Shown piece after piece: positions 1-7,383 of a stretch of 40,930 bases of DNA. The first letter of the stretch is position 1. Each line of letters begins with the position of its first letter. Both the position numbers and the translations under genes were made by a program. Under the pieces are notes generated by a model. The model searched no databases, was not told the DNA's origin, and saw only the letters and a list, made by a program, of their open reading frames with translations. The stretch comes from Oscillospiraceae bacterium (GTDB lineage: Bacteria > Bacillota > Clostridia > Oscillospirales > Ruminococcaceae). The stretch is from NCBI GenBank assembly GCA_017473015.1, contig JAFUNP010000009.1, forward strand, positions 1 through 40,930, in the 5' to 3' direction.

Positions 1-19
1 CAAATATGTACTTGTCCAT
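1..19 (-). CDS. Start of a gene leaving the window (partial)
   Basis: An ATG on the minus strand at 17-19 is preceded by GGAGG with a 9-base spacer, which is a good ribosome binding site. Only the first six codons (M D K Y I F) lie inside the window, so nothing can be said of its function. A leftward promoter at 302-330 may feed it through a long leader. Confidence 0.4.
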
Positions 20-96
20 ATAATAAATCCTCCAGTATAATATATTCGCACATACGTCACAGTTCTCCGATTGCCACATTCTGTTATATCTTGTTA

Positions 97-186
97 TCAG
101 ATTTTCTTGCCCTTGTGTTTGCCCTTATCAGCTTCCAAGGGAAGAATAAACATAAGTGAAATCGTATAATAAATTAAGGTGAGCAT
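97..186 (-). CDS. Possible 29-residue membrane peptide with a lysine-rich tail
   Basis: A short minus-strand frame runs from ATG at 184-186 to TGA at 97-99. The first 16 residues or so are hydrophobic (MLTLIYYTISLMFILPL) and the last dozen are basic (DKGKHKGKK). A TAA five codons upstream fixes the ATG as the earliest start. The ribosome binding site is poor: AAAGGG sits about 12 bases upstream. A good promoter lies about 115 bases upstream at 302-330. The shape resembles small type I toxins or membrane micropeptides, but I recognise no family and a chance frame is quite possible. Confidence 0.25.
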   Translation of the reverse strand: MLTLIYYTISLMFILPLEADKGKHKGKKI

Positions 187-234
187 TTTGCGATAAACCC
201 TTTATTTTCAAGGCATTTGGGGGATTTTATTAAA

Positions 235-275
235 ACCCTGTGAGGGTTAATAACCACTTATAAAATTGTGGTTTT
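235..275 (-). other. Two tandem small hairpins in a leader
   Basis: Two perfect short inverted repeats lie side by side: AACCCT-GTG-AGGGTT near 235-249 and AACCAC-10 bases-GTGGTT near 254-275. Both fall in the leader expected from the promoter at 302-330. I do not recognise a known riboswitch. Confidence 0.35.
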
Positions 276-301
276 CAAATTCCATTTTATCTAACACTTG
301 C

Positions 302-330
302 ATTATAACAAATCGCATTTTATGTTGCAA
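302..330 (-). promoter_or_regulatory. Sigma-A-type promoter reading left
   Basis: On the minus strand TTGCAA (325-330), a 17-base spacer and TATAAT (302-307) form a near-consensus promoter. Its transcript would cover the hairpins at 235-275, the small frame at 97-186 and the partial gene at 1-19. Confidence 0.6.
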
Positions 331-362
331 TAATAGCTTTATCTACTGATAGATTAACATAT

Positions 363-396
363 AAAAAGGAACAAATCACAGGATTTGCTCCTTTTT
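363..396 (-). terminator. Terminator of the first exporter operon
   Basis: A 15-base stem with one G-U pair (363-377 against 382-396), a 4-base loop and flanking A/T runs lies about 40 bases after the end of the ABC gene. The A and T runs on both sides would let it work in both directions. Confidence 0.8.
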
Positions 397-438
397 AATG
401 TCAGATTATCGATTTGACAAGATGGCATTATGCCTTAT

Positions 439-1257
439 TTATGCATTTTCAAACTGACTCTGATACAGTTTTGCGTAGAATCCGCCTTTTGCCAGCAGGT
501 CGTGATGATTGCCTATTTCTTCCACTTTACCGGCGTTGAGGACAATAATTTTGTCTGCATCGCGGATAGTGGACAGTCGGTGCGCAATCACAAAGCTGGT
601 GCGGTTTTCCATAAGATTCTGCATGGCCTGCTGAATCTGCACCTCTGTTCTGGTGTCAACGCTGGAGGTTGCTTCGTCCAGAATAAGGATTTTAGGGTTC
701 TGCAAAAATGCACGGGCAATGGTAATCAGCTGTTTCTGGCCCTGGGAGATATTTGATGTCTCCTCGTTCAGTTCAAAGTCATAACCGCCGGGCAGAGTGG
801 TAACAAAATGATGCACTCGGCTGGCTTTGGCAGCCTCAATCATTTCTTCCTCTGTGGCATCAGGGCGTGAATACATAATATTTTCCCTAATTGTGCCTTT
901 GAACAGCCATGTTTCCTGTAAAACCATGCCGAACATTTCGCGCAGGTCATTGCGGGCAAAATCTTTGATGTTTACGCCGTCTATGCGGATTTCGCCGCCG
1001 TTAAGCTCATAAAATCTCATCAGCAGTTTAACCACTGTGGTCTTGCCGGCACCAGTAGGGCCTACAATGGCAATTTTTTCACCCGGTTTAACCTCAAGGT
1101 CAAGGTCATCAATAATAGTTTTTTCCGGTGTGTAGCCAAAATTTACATCCTGGAAAGTAACTGTACCGATAATGTCATCGGTAGGATGCGGTGTGGCGGT
1201 GTCCGGCTGTTCCTCCGGCTGGTCGAGGAATTCAAATATTCTCTCACCGCAGGCCAT
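439..1257 (-). CDS. ABC exporter, ATPase-domain fragment (C-terminal part)
   Basis: This 272-residue frame begins at an ATG that is an ordinary internal Met of the full gene. It carries Walker A (GPTGAGKT), Q-loop (LQETWLF), signature (ISQGQKQL), Walker B with the catalytic Glu (ILILDEATSS) and the H-loop (IAHRLST). No ribosome binding site precedes 1257, so independent translation is doubtful. All ATPase motifs are intact, as expected if the break is recent. Confidence 0.7.
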   Translation of the reverse strand: MACGERIFEFLDQPEEQPDTATPHPTDDIIGTVTFQDVNFGYTPEKTIIDDLDLEVKPGEKIAIVGPTGAGKTTVVKLLMRFYELNGGEIRIDGVNIKDFARNDLREMFGMVLQETWLFKGTIRENIMYSRPDATEEEMIEAAKASRVHHFVTTLPGGYDFELNEETSNISQGQKQLITIARAFLQNPKILILDEATSSVDTRTEVQIQQAMQNLMENRTSFVIAHRLSTIRDADKIIVLNAGKVEEIGNHHDLLAKGGFYAKLYQSQFENA

Positions 1258-1263
1258 GGCAGA

Positions 1264-2301
1264 CTACAGCATAGTTGAAATATTGGCAATCTGCTGAATA
1301 GGCTGGTTGAAGTTGCGGATATAGCTGATAAATGACTGGATGTTACCTACGGTAAGGGTTTTCTGCACAACCATACCTGCACCAAGTATGCAAACCAGAA
1401 TATAACCCAGATTGGACACAAAGTTTGTCACCGGCATCATGGAGCTGGAAGCCACACGGCTGCGCCAGCCGTTTTCACGCAGTTCCTGATTGTATACATC
1501 AAAATCTGTTATGGATTTGTCTTCCATATTGAAGGCTTTTACTACAATATGGGCACTCATCATTTCTTCCACATGTCCGTTTACCATACCAAGGGATTTC
1601 TGCTGCTTGCGGTAAAGGGGCTGGCTGATTTTGATGATTTTTGAAATGATAAACATTGAAACAGGTATCATTCCGAAAGCAATCAGTGTCAGCTGCCATG
1701 AGATAGACAGCATCATAACAATAGTACCCACAATCAATGTGAGAGATGATGCCAGCTGGGTGAGGGTTTCACGCAGTGAGCTGCTGAGAGATTCTACATC
1801 ATTGGTAATACGGGACAGCACATCACCTGTGCTGGTCACATCGAAAAATCCGATTGGCAGTCGGTTGATTTTTTCACTTATGTCCTTGCGCATACGGTAA
1901 GTGATATTGTTGGAAATCTGTGCAGTGGTGAACCCCTGTACCACAGAGAATACAAAGGATACCAGATAAAGACCGCACAGCGCAAAAACTATTTCTTGCA
2001 GCGCGGTGTAATCAATGGCAATCTGACCTGTGACCACGCCATTTTCCACAGCTGTATACAGTACATCTGTGGCTTTGCCAAGAAGGTTAGGTCCTATAAC
2101 CTTGAAAATACTGGAGGCCGCTGCCAGCAGCATAACCAGGGCAAGGCCTGCTTTATAGCCGCCAAGGTAGCTGAAGGATTTCTTCAGGGTTTTCTTTATA
2201 TCCTTTGGTTTTTCGCCGCCGCGGATGGCTGCATTTCTGCCGCCGCCACCGCCAGGACCCGGTCTGCCGGGAACAGGTGTATTACGATTATTATTTGCCA
2301 T
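1264..2301 (-). CDS. ABC exporter, membrane-domain fragment (N-terminal part)
   Basis: This 345-residue frame holds the whole type IV ABC membrane domain: a Gly/Pro-rich head (PVPGRPGPGGGGG), then helices up to 'FNQPIQQIANISTML'. The start at 2301 has GGAGGTG upstream, inside the last codons of the preceding ABC gene, so the two are translationally close. It ends at the TAG and lacks any ATPase domain, so alone it should not transport. Confidence 0.75.
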   Translation of the reverse strand: MANNNRNTPVPGRPGPGGGGGRNAAIRGGEKPKDIKKTLKKSFSYLGGYKAGLALVMLLAAASSIFKVIGPNLLGKATDVLYTAVENGVVTGQIAIDYTALQEIVFALCGLYLVSFVFSVVQGFTTAQISNNITYRMRKDISEKINRLPIGFFDVTSTGDVLSRITNDVESLSSSLRETLTQLASSLTLIVGTIVMMLSISWQLTLIAFGMIPVSMFIISKIIKISQPLYRKQQKSLGMVNGHVEEMMSAHIVVKAFNMEDKSITDFDVYNQELRENGWRSRVASSSMMPVTNFVSNLGYILVCILGAGMVVQKTLTVGNIQSFISYIRNFNQPIQQIANISTML

Positions 2302-2304
2302 ATA

Positions 2305-4083
2305 TTACACCTCCTCTTCTGACAGCTGGCTGTATGCGATTTCACGGTATTCTTCGCAGCTTTCCAGCAACTGTTTGTGTGTGCCTTTGCCCACTATTCT
2401 GCCTTCGTCCATAACAAGAATCTGGTCTGCATCCATAATGCTGGCCACACGCTGACCGACAATGATAATTGTGGAATCAGCAAGATTTGAATTGAGGGCT
2501 TTGCGCAGGTTCAGGTCTGTGGTGAAGTCCAGAGCGGAAAAGCTGTCGTCAAAAATATAAATCGGCGCCATTTTGATAACAGCACGGGCAATAGCCAGAC
2601 GCTGGCACTGACCGCCGGAAAAGTTTGTGCCGCCCTGACTTACAGGGGCATCGTAGCCTTCTTCTTTTTCCTTGATAAATGATTTTGCCTGGGCTATTTC
2701 ACAGGCTTTTACTATTTCTTCCTCTGTGGCATCCGGTTTGGCGGCCAGAAGATTGGAGCGCACTGTACCGGACAGCAGCACAGATTTCTGCGGTACATAA
2801 CCTATAAGGTCACGGAGATTTTTCAGTGACAGGTCACGCACATCCACGCCGTTTATCTTCACACTTCCGCTTTTCACATCATAAAAGCGGGGAATCAGAT
2901 TGATAAGGCTGGTTTTGCCGCAGCCTGTGGAACCGATAATGGCAGTAACCCGGCCGGGTTTAGCTGTAAAAGATATATTTTCCAGCACATCACCGTCACC
3001 GGATGGATATGCAAAATTCACATTGTCAAAGGTGATTTCGCATTTGCCCTGCGGCAGTGTAACAGGTGTTTCAACTTCAGTGATGATATTTTCGGTATCC
3101 AGTATTTCGCTGATGCGGTTAACGGAAACCATGGCGCGCGGAAACATGATAAATATGCTGGACAGCATCATAAATGCGCCCATGATATTACCGGAATACT
3201 GAATGTAAGCCATCATATCGCCTACCATCAGCTGACTTTGGGCAATTTTATCTGCGCCTACCCACACAATCAGCACCGGAACAAGAGTCTGGATAAGACC
3301 CATTGTAGGTCCCATCATACTCATGGTGCGGTTGACAAAAAGGTTTGTTTTCTTATAATCATTGCTGGCTTTGTCAAAGCGCTCTTCCTCATATTTCTGT
3401 GTGGAAAATGCGCGCACAACCAGCAAACCTGTCAGGCTTTCGCGGGCCACCAGATTCAGTTTATCCACCAGCTCCTGAATGATTTTGAATCTTGGCAGTG
3501 CCAGTGAGTAAACCACCACTATGAGACAGAATACCAGCAGCACGCTAAGGGCGTTTATCCACGCCATAGACGGAGCTTTTCTCATGGCCATAACCACACC
3601 GCCGATACCCATGAACGGAGCAAAAACAATGGTGCGCACACCCATGGTCAGCATCATCTGCACCTGCTGCACATCGTTGGTGGTACGGGTGATAAGCGAA
3701 GCTGTGGAAAACTGGTCAAATTCAGCGCCGGAAAAACTTTCAATTTTTCCAAAGATAGTTTTTCTCAGGTCGCGGGAAAGACCTGTGCCCAGTCTGGCGT
3801 TGCAGAACTGTACAGCAAGAGCAACCATACTGGTGCCGGTGGCCAGCACCAGCATTTTAAAGCCCATGGAGTAGATATATCTTTTTTGCTCTGCTATAAG
3901 CGCAGTAGCTGCCCGGCCGCCTGCAGCAGCTATTTTTTCAGAATATTGCTGTATGCCCACATTTACAATCTGGCTCATAACATCAGGCAGTGCCAGATTA
4001 CAATATGCCTGTATGCCAATAAGTATTACCGATGTAATCAGCAACGGTAAATAGGGCTTTACATGTTTCAGTACATGCTTCAA
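2305..4083 (-). CDS. ABC exporter half-transporter with a degenerate ATPase site
   Basis: A 592-residue type IV exporter subunit: six membrane helices in the first 310 residues, then an ATPase domain with Walker A (GSTGCGKT), signature (FSGGQCQRL) and Walker B (IYIFDDSFSALD). The residue after the Walker B Asp is Asp instead of the catalytic Glu, the usual mark of the degenerate partner in heterodimers such as TM287/288, LmrCD and BmrCD. The start is TTG at 4081-4083, overlapping the MarR stop as TTGA, so it is translationally coupled to the regulator. The likely role is efflux of a drug or lipid; the substrate cannot be read from sequence. Its partner at 439-2301 is broken. Confidence 0.9.
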   Translation of the reverse strand: MKHVLKHVKPYLPLLITSVILIGIQAYCNLALPDVMSQIVNVGIQQYSEKIAAAGGRAATALIAEQKRYIYSMGFKMLVLATGTSMVALAVQFCNARLGTGLSRDLRKTIFGKIESFSGAEFDQFSTASLITRTTNDVQQVQMMLTMGVRTIVFAPFMGIGGVVMAMRKAPSMAWINALSVLLVFCLIVVVYSLALPRFKIIQELVDKLNLVARESLTGLLVVRAFSTQKYEEERFDKASNDYKKTNLFVNRTMSMMGPTMGLIQTLVPVLIVWVGADKIAQSQLMVGDMMAYIQYSGNIMGAFMMLSSIFIMFPRAMVSVNRISEILDTENIITEVETPVTLPQGKCEITFDNVNFAYPSGDGDVLENISFTAKPGRVTAIIGSTGCGKTSLINLIPRFYDVKSGSVKINGVDVRDLSLKNLRDLIGYVPQKSVLLSGTVRSNLLAAKPDATEEEIVKACEIAQAKSFIKEKEEGYDAPVSQGGTNFSGGQCQRLAIARAVIKMAPIYIFDDSFSALDFTTDLNLRKALNSNLADSTIIIVGQRVASIMDADQILVMDEGRIVGKGTHKQLLESCEEYREIAYSQLSEEEV

Positions 4084-4538
4084 TCTTCATCACCTGCCTC
4101 CCTGTGTATTTCTTCATCAAGATACCCTGCTGTTTCTTCCAGCAGTTCTATCAGCCGGGTGGCCTTTTCTTCCCCCAGATTTTCATATACCGAAGAAAAT
4201 CTGCTGATAAACCGGCGGTAATCCTCCTGTATAAGCAGTCGGCCTTTTTCGGTGGCATAAACATAGGTTTTTCTCCTGTCGACAGTGCCTGGCTTTCGCT
4301 CTATCAGCTCCTGTTTTTCCAGCACTGAAAGTTTCCGGGATACTGTAGGCAGTGCAATCTCCAGTTTTTCCGCCAATACGCTGGGGGTTATTCCCACATC
4401 CTCATGATGCGCAATTATTCTCAGCAATCGCAGGTCACCGCTGCTCTGATAGCATTTCATCTGCAGAAATCTGTTCAGACGGGATACTTTTCTCATGGCA
4501 GCATTCAGCTGCTCTGTTTTTGTTTTTTCCAATTTCAT
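4080..4538 (-). CDS. MarR-family transcriptional regulator of the first exporter operon
   Basis: A 152-residue winged-helix protein. The core 'ITPSVLAEKLEIALPTVSRKLSVLEKQELIERK' is the MarR recognition helix followed by the wing (PGTVDRRKTYVYATEKG). It is the first gene of the operon, coupled to the ABC gene by a TTGA overlap. A near-perfect 43-base palindrome covers the -10 box of its promoter, which fits a repressor that controls itself and the exporter and is released by a transported compound. Confidence 0.9.
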   Translation of the reverse strand: MKLEKTKTEQLNAAMRKVSRLNRFLQMKCYQSSGDLRLLRIIAHHEDVGITPSVLAEKLEIALPTVSRKLSVLEKQELIERKPGTVDRRKTYVYATEKGRLLIQEDYRRFISRFSSVYENLGEEKATRLIELLEETAGYLDEEIHREAGDED

Positions 4539-4562
4539 CTCCCTTTCTGATAGTTACATAAT

Positions 4563-4613
4563 AAAATAGTTAGCTTATATAACTATTATATAAACTAACT
4601 ATTTTTCTGTCAA
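4563..4613 (-). promoter_or_regulatory. MarR operon promoter and large palindromic operator
   Basis: On the minus strand TTGACA (4608-4613), a 17-base spacer and TATAAT (4585-4590) form a consensus promoter. A palindrome with 20-base arms (4563-4582 and 4586-4605, 19 of 20 matching, 3-base centre) covers the -10 box and most of the spacer. Its outer half-sites are GTTAG and CTAAC. Binding there would block RNA polymerase, so autorepression by the MarR protein is the natural reading. Confidence 0.85.
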
Positions 4614-4622
4614 TATATTCCA

Positions 4623-5408
4623 CTATATTTTCACAACCTCACGACCGGTATTATCCGTCTGGTCCTGCATCTCGGTCAGATTTGCCCAGGTGCGTTTGGG
4701 CATAAAATTCATACGGCATTTGGGATTATAGCGTTCCTTTATAGCTATGGTATCGTAGAAATTTTTCCACAGCTGCTGTGTCCTTTTTTCATCCTCGCTG
4801 ACCTGTGGCATCTGAATGTCATCTGCGCGGATAATTCTGTAGTCGCCCCTGGAATAAATCAGCGCCTGTTTGTGGGTGGCATCATAAATCATAAAAGGCT
4901 GGTCTGCAAATCGGTTGGTAAAATGCCAGGCAATCAGGGGCAGTATCTGATTTTTGGGCTCAATTTTGGACACATACACATCCCCTGCCTTGTAAAAGCG
5001 AACCCACCCCAGAAAGTGATGCTGTTCCCTTTCCAGATGACGGTGGGCTTTGAACAGTACAGAAACATCCCGGTCAGACAGGTGGTTGATTATCCCCGGT
5101 CCGACCCTGAACCCCTTCACCACATATCTCAGCATATACATTTCCTTTTCCTCCAGGCAAGTGAGAAAACAGCCGGTGAGAAACTCCAGGTTTCGCCTGC
5201 CCAGCTTTTCCTCTATGGCAAAACGCACTTTGTACACCTGTTCATAGTCCGTTTCTATCATCAGGTTTTCGTAAAATGATGGTGTAAAATCGGCCCGTGA
5301 TATAATGCCTGCCGGCTTCAGCCTGTTGTAATAAAAATTGTACACGCAGCAGAGGAAACCTTCAAAACTGCCGTCGTAAATATACATAACTTTCTGATTT
5401 TCAGACAT
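4623..5408 (-). CDS. TIGR03915/DUF4130-type putative DNA metabolism protein
   Basis: A 261-residue protein opening with 'YIYDGSFEGFLCCVYNFY' and ending with the DUF4130 region (FMPKRTWANLTEM). In this family the gene regularly sits beside a radical SAM protein of the TIGR03916 type, as here, and in other bacteria DUF4130 is fused to a uracil-DNA-glycosylase-like protein. That ties it to DNA repair or base modification, but its reaction is unknown. It overlaps the end of the radical SAM gene by 8 bases, so the two are co-translated. It ends in TAG and is followed directly by the MarR operon promoter; no terminator is seen between. Confidence 0.85.
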   Translation of the reverse strand: MSENQKVMYIYDGSFEGFLCCVYNFYYNRLKPAGIISRADFTPSFYENLMIETDYEQVYKVRFAIEEKLGRRNLEFLTGCFLTCLEEKEMYMLRYVVKGFRVGPGIINHLSDRDVSVLFKAHRHLEREQHHFLGWVRFYKAGDVYVSKIEPKNQILPLIAWHFTNRFADQPFMIYDATHKQALIYSRGDYRIIRADDIQMPQVSEDEKRTQQLWKNFYDTIAIKERYNPKCRMNFMPKRTWANLTEMQDQTDNTGREVVKI

Positions 5409-6720
5409 TTACAACCATCCTTTCTGCTTTTGCAGTGATATATTTTTCGTTCAGCCGGTCGGTGTCAAAAAAGCTGAGCTGTGTCACATCGCCGGCGGTT
5501 ATGTTGAAATTATCCTTTGCCGATGTGGAAATCAGCATCTGTGCCGCTTTTTCTTTATCTATTGTCACATACTGAGCCGCCTTTCCTTTGCAGATGATGA
5601 AGTACTGGGCGCGTTTCAGAACTATCCCCATTTTTTTCAACCGGTCAAAGTCCAACCATGCCATTTTTCGCGCCGCCACAATTCTCCTGGCACCTGTGAC
5701 ACCTATTCCCGGCACACGCAGCAGCATTTCGTAGGGCGCGGTGTTCACCTCCACCGGAAACAGGTGCATATTGTTCAGCGCCCAGTTGCATTTTGGGTCC
5801 AGCAGAGGGTTGAACATACTGTCCTGTTCCGACAGTATTTCCTCAGCGCGAAAACCATAAAAGCGCAGCAGCCAGTCCGCCTGATACAGTCGGTGCTCCC
5901 TCAGCAATGGAGGTTTGGTGTCTTTTGCCGGCAGCAGACGGTCATCATTCAGGGGAATGTATGCCGAAAAAAACACCCTTTTCAGCTTATACTTATCATA
6001 CAGCGCCTGGGACAGTCGCAGAATATGAAAATCGCTTTCCTCGCTGGCACCTATAATCATCTGGGTAGACTGACCGGCCGGGGCAAAGCGCGGGGCGTGG
6101 CGGTATTTTACCATTTCATACTTTGCCTGTGCCTGACCGTCAGCTATGGTTTTCATAGGTGTCAGTATATTTGCCTTGCTTTTCTGTGGAGCCAGTTTTT
6201 TCAGGCTGGCTTCGCTGGGCAGCTCAATATTTACGCTCACCCTGTCCACCAGACTGCCCATTATCTCTACCAACTGTCGGGAAGCACCAGGTATGGCTTT
6301 GGCGTGGATATAACCGTTAAACCCATATTCCTGTCTGAGTATACGCACACACTTTATCATCTGCTCCATGGTATAGTCAGCGTTCTTCAGCACGCCGGAG
6401 GAGATGAACAAACCCTCTATATAATTGCGTCGGTAAAATTCTATGGTCAGGTCTGCCAGCTCACGGGGAGTAAAAGCTGCACGGGGTACATCGTTTGATT
6501 TGCGATTTATACAGAAAGCGCAATCATACCGGCAATAATTTGTGAACAACACTTTCAGCAGGGATATACATCTGCCATCTGCTGACCAGGAATGGCATAT
6601 ACCTGCCGCCACAGCTGTGCCCAGACCGCCCCTTGAACCACGGCTGATACCGCTGGATGTACAGGCCACATCGTACTTGGCTGCATCCGTAAGTATTGTC
6701 AGCTTCTCATACATATCCAT
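5401..6720 (-). CDS. Putative DNA modification/repair radical SAM protein (TIGR03916 type)
   Basis: A 439-residue radical SAM protein. The cluster-binding motif is Cys63-X3-Cys67-X2-Cys70 (NYCRYDCAFC), with further conserved Cys at 20, 42 and 51 (GICHSWSADGRC). A helix-hairpin-helix stretch at about 330-355 (LLRVPGIGVTGARRIVAARK) points to DNA binding. The combination suggests radical chemistry on DNA bases, by loose analogy with spore photoproduct lyase, but the substrate is not established. AGAGGTG lies 7 bases before the ATG at 6720; a second ATG two codons in is possible. It is first in a two-gene operon with the DUF4130 protein. Confidence 0.88.
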   Translation of the reverse strand: MDMYEKLTILTDAAKYDVACTSSGISRGSRGGLGTAVAAGICHSWSADGRCISLLKVLFTNYCRYDCAFCINRKSNDVPRAAFTPRELADLTIEFYRRNYIEGLFISSGVLKNADYTMEQMIKCVRILRQEYGFNGYIHAKAIPGASRQLVEIMGSLVDRVSVNIELPSEASLKKLAPQKSKANILTPMKTIADGQAQAKYEMVKYRHAPRFAPAGQSTQMIIGASEESDFHILRLSQALYDKYKLKRVFFSAYIPLNDDRLLPAKDTKPPLLREHRLYQADWLLRFYGFRAEEILSEQDSMFNPLLDPKCNWALNNMHLFPVEVNTAPYEMLLRVPGIGVTGARRIVAARKMAWLDFDRLKKMGIVLKRAQYFIICKGKAAQYVTIDKEKAAQMLISTSAKDNFNITAGDVTQLSFFDTDRLNEKYITAKAERMVVNV

Positions 6721-6741
6721 AAATTATCACCTCTTGTGTAT

Positions 6742-6770
6742 ATTTTAACACTTATCAGTTGTATTTTCAA
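6742..6770 (-). promoter_or_regulatory. Promoter of the radical SAM operon with a palindrome in its spacer
   Basis: On the minus strand TTGAAA (6765-6770), a 17-base spacer and TAAAAT (6742-6747) make a good promoter. The spacer contains an imperfect palindrome at 6748-6762 (ACACT-TATC-AGTTGT on the plus strand), where a bound repressor would block polymerase. Confidence 0.7.
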
Positions 6771-6778
6771 TAGTAATA

Positions 6779-6793
6779 ACAACTTTTAGTTGT
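6779..6793. promoter_or_regulatory. Perfect 15-base palindrome between divergent promoters
   Basis: ACAACT-TTT-AGTTGT is a perfect inverted repeat. It starts 31 bases from the imperfect copy at 6748, about three helical turns, and lies 5 bases upstream of the -35 box of the YbaK-family gene. It is probably the second site of one regulator. It does not match the LexA boxes I know from Bacillus or Clostridium. Confidence 0.5.
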
Positions 6794-6798
6794 GAAAG

Positions 6799-6827
6799 TT
6801 GAAAACTTATATAAAGCGTGATATAAT
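6799..6827 (+). promoter_or_regulatory. Promoter of the YbaK-family gene
   Basis: TTGAAA (6799-6804), a 17-base spacer and TATAAT (6822-6827) lie 35 bases before the start codon at 6862. Confidence 0.75.
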
Positions 6828-6861
6828 GATAAAAGATTTTTATTAATTGGAGAAAAGTAAA

Positions 6862-7338
6862 ATGTCTATTGCAATCGTAAGAGAATATTTCAGAGAATTG
6901 AACATGGAGGACAAGGTGCTGGAGTTTGATGTATCCAGTGCTACAGTACAGCTGGCGGCTATTGCCCTGGGCACAGAAGAAGCCAGAATTGCAAAAACAA
7001 TGTCATTCAAAAAAGATGACGGATGTATCCTGGTGGTTACAGCTGGCGATGTAAAAATTGACAACGCCAAATACAAACACACATTCGGCCTGAAGGCAAA
7101 AATGCTGACAGCTGAAGAAGTTATCGAGCTTATTGGCCACGCCATCGGCGGTGTATGTCCTTTTGCTGTAAAAGAAGGCGTAAAAGGTATTTACATTGAC
7201 GAAAGCGTAAAAAGATTTGAAACTATCTTCCCTGCATGCGGTTCATCCAACAGTGCTATTGAGCTGACACCTGAAGAACTGTTTAAATACAGCAAGGCTG
7301 ACAGCTGGGTAGATGTGTGCAAACTGAAAGAAGCATAA
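6862..7338 (+). CDS. YbaK/EbsC-family aminoacyl-tRNA deacylase-like protein
   Basis: A 158-residue single-domain protein. The run 'ARIAKTMSFKKDDGCILVVTAGDVKIDNAKYK' and the later 'IGGVCPFAVKEGVKGIYID' are typical of the YbaK/ProX editing-domain fold, which hydrolyses mischarged tRNA such as Cys- or Ala-tRNA(Pro). The exact substrate cannot be told. I place the start at ATG 6862 because GGAG at 6849 serves it well; a TTG at 6847 would put the ribosome binding site inside the gene. It is divergent from the radical SAM operon and ends at a terminator. Confidence 0.85.
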   Translation: MSIAIVREYFRELNMEDKVLEFDVSSATVQLAAIALGTEEARIAKTMSFKKDDGCILVVTAGDVKIDNAKYKHTFGLKAKMLTAEEVIELIGHAIGGVCPFAVKEGVKGIYIDESVKRFETIFPACGSSNSAIELTPEELFKYSKADSWVDVCKLKEA

Positions 7339-7347
7339 TAAAAAAGA

Positions 7348-7370
7348 GGACTGTGTCACAGTCCTTTTTT
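7348..7370 (+). terminator. Terminator after the YbaK-family gene
   Basis: GGACTGTG and CACAGTCC form a perfect 8-base stem around a single base (a 3-base loop once the inner pair opens), followed by six T. It ends only 13 bases before the next start codon. Confidence 0.85.
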
Positions 7371-7383
7371 AATAGGTAACAAT

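Larger units (their letters stand above)
439..2301 (-). pseudogene. ABC exporter half-transporter, split by an in-frame TAG
   Basis: Read through, this is one 620-codon gene of the MdlB/LmrD-like exporter type: a Gly/Pro-rich N-terminus, six membrane helices, then an ATPase domain. The TAG at 1264-1266 falls in the linker between 'NISTML' and 'SAMACGERIFEFLD', with no frame change and only two codons before the next ATG. Homologues often have Gln there, so CAG to TAG is the simplest history. This would be the partner with the complete ATPase site (LDEATSSVD), so its loss should disable the heterodimer formed with the 2305-4083 product. A sequencing error or suppression cannot be excluded. Confidence 0.8.

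Noticed and set aside
6748-6793. SOS (LexA) box before the radical SAM operon
   Set aside because: The palindrome ACAACT-N3-AGTTGT does not contain the GAAC-N4-GTTC type core.
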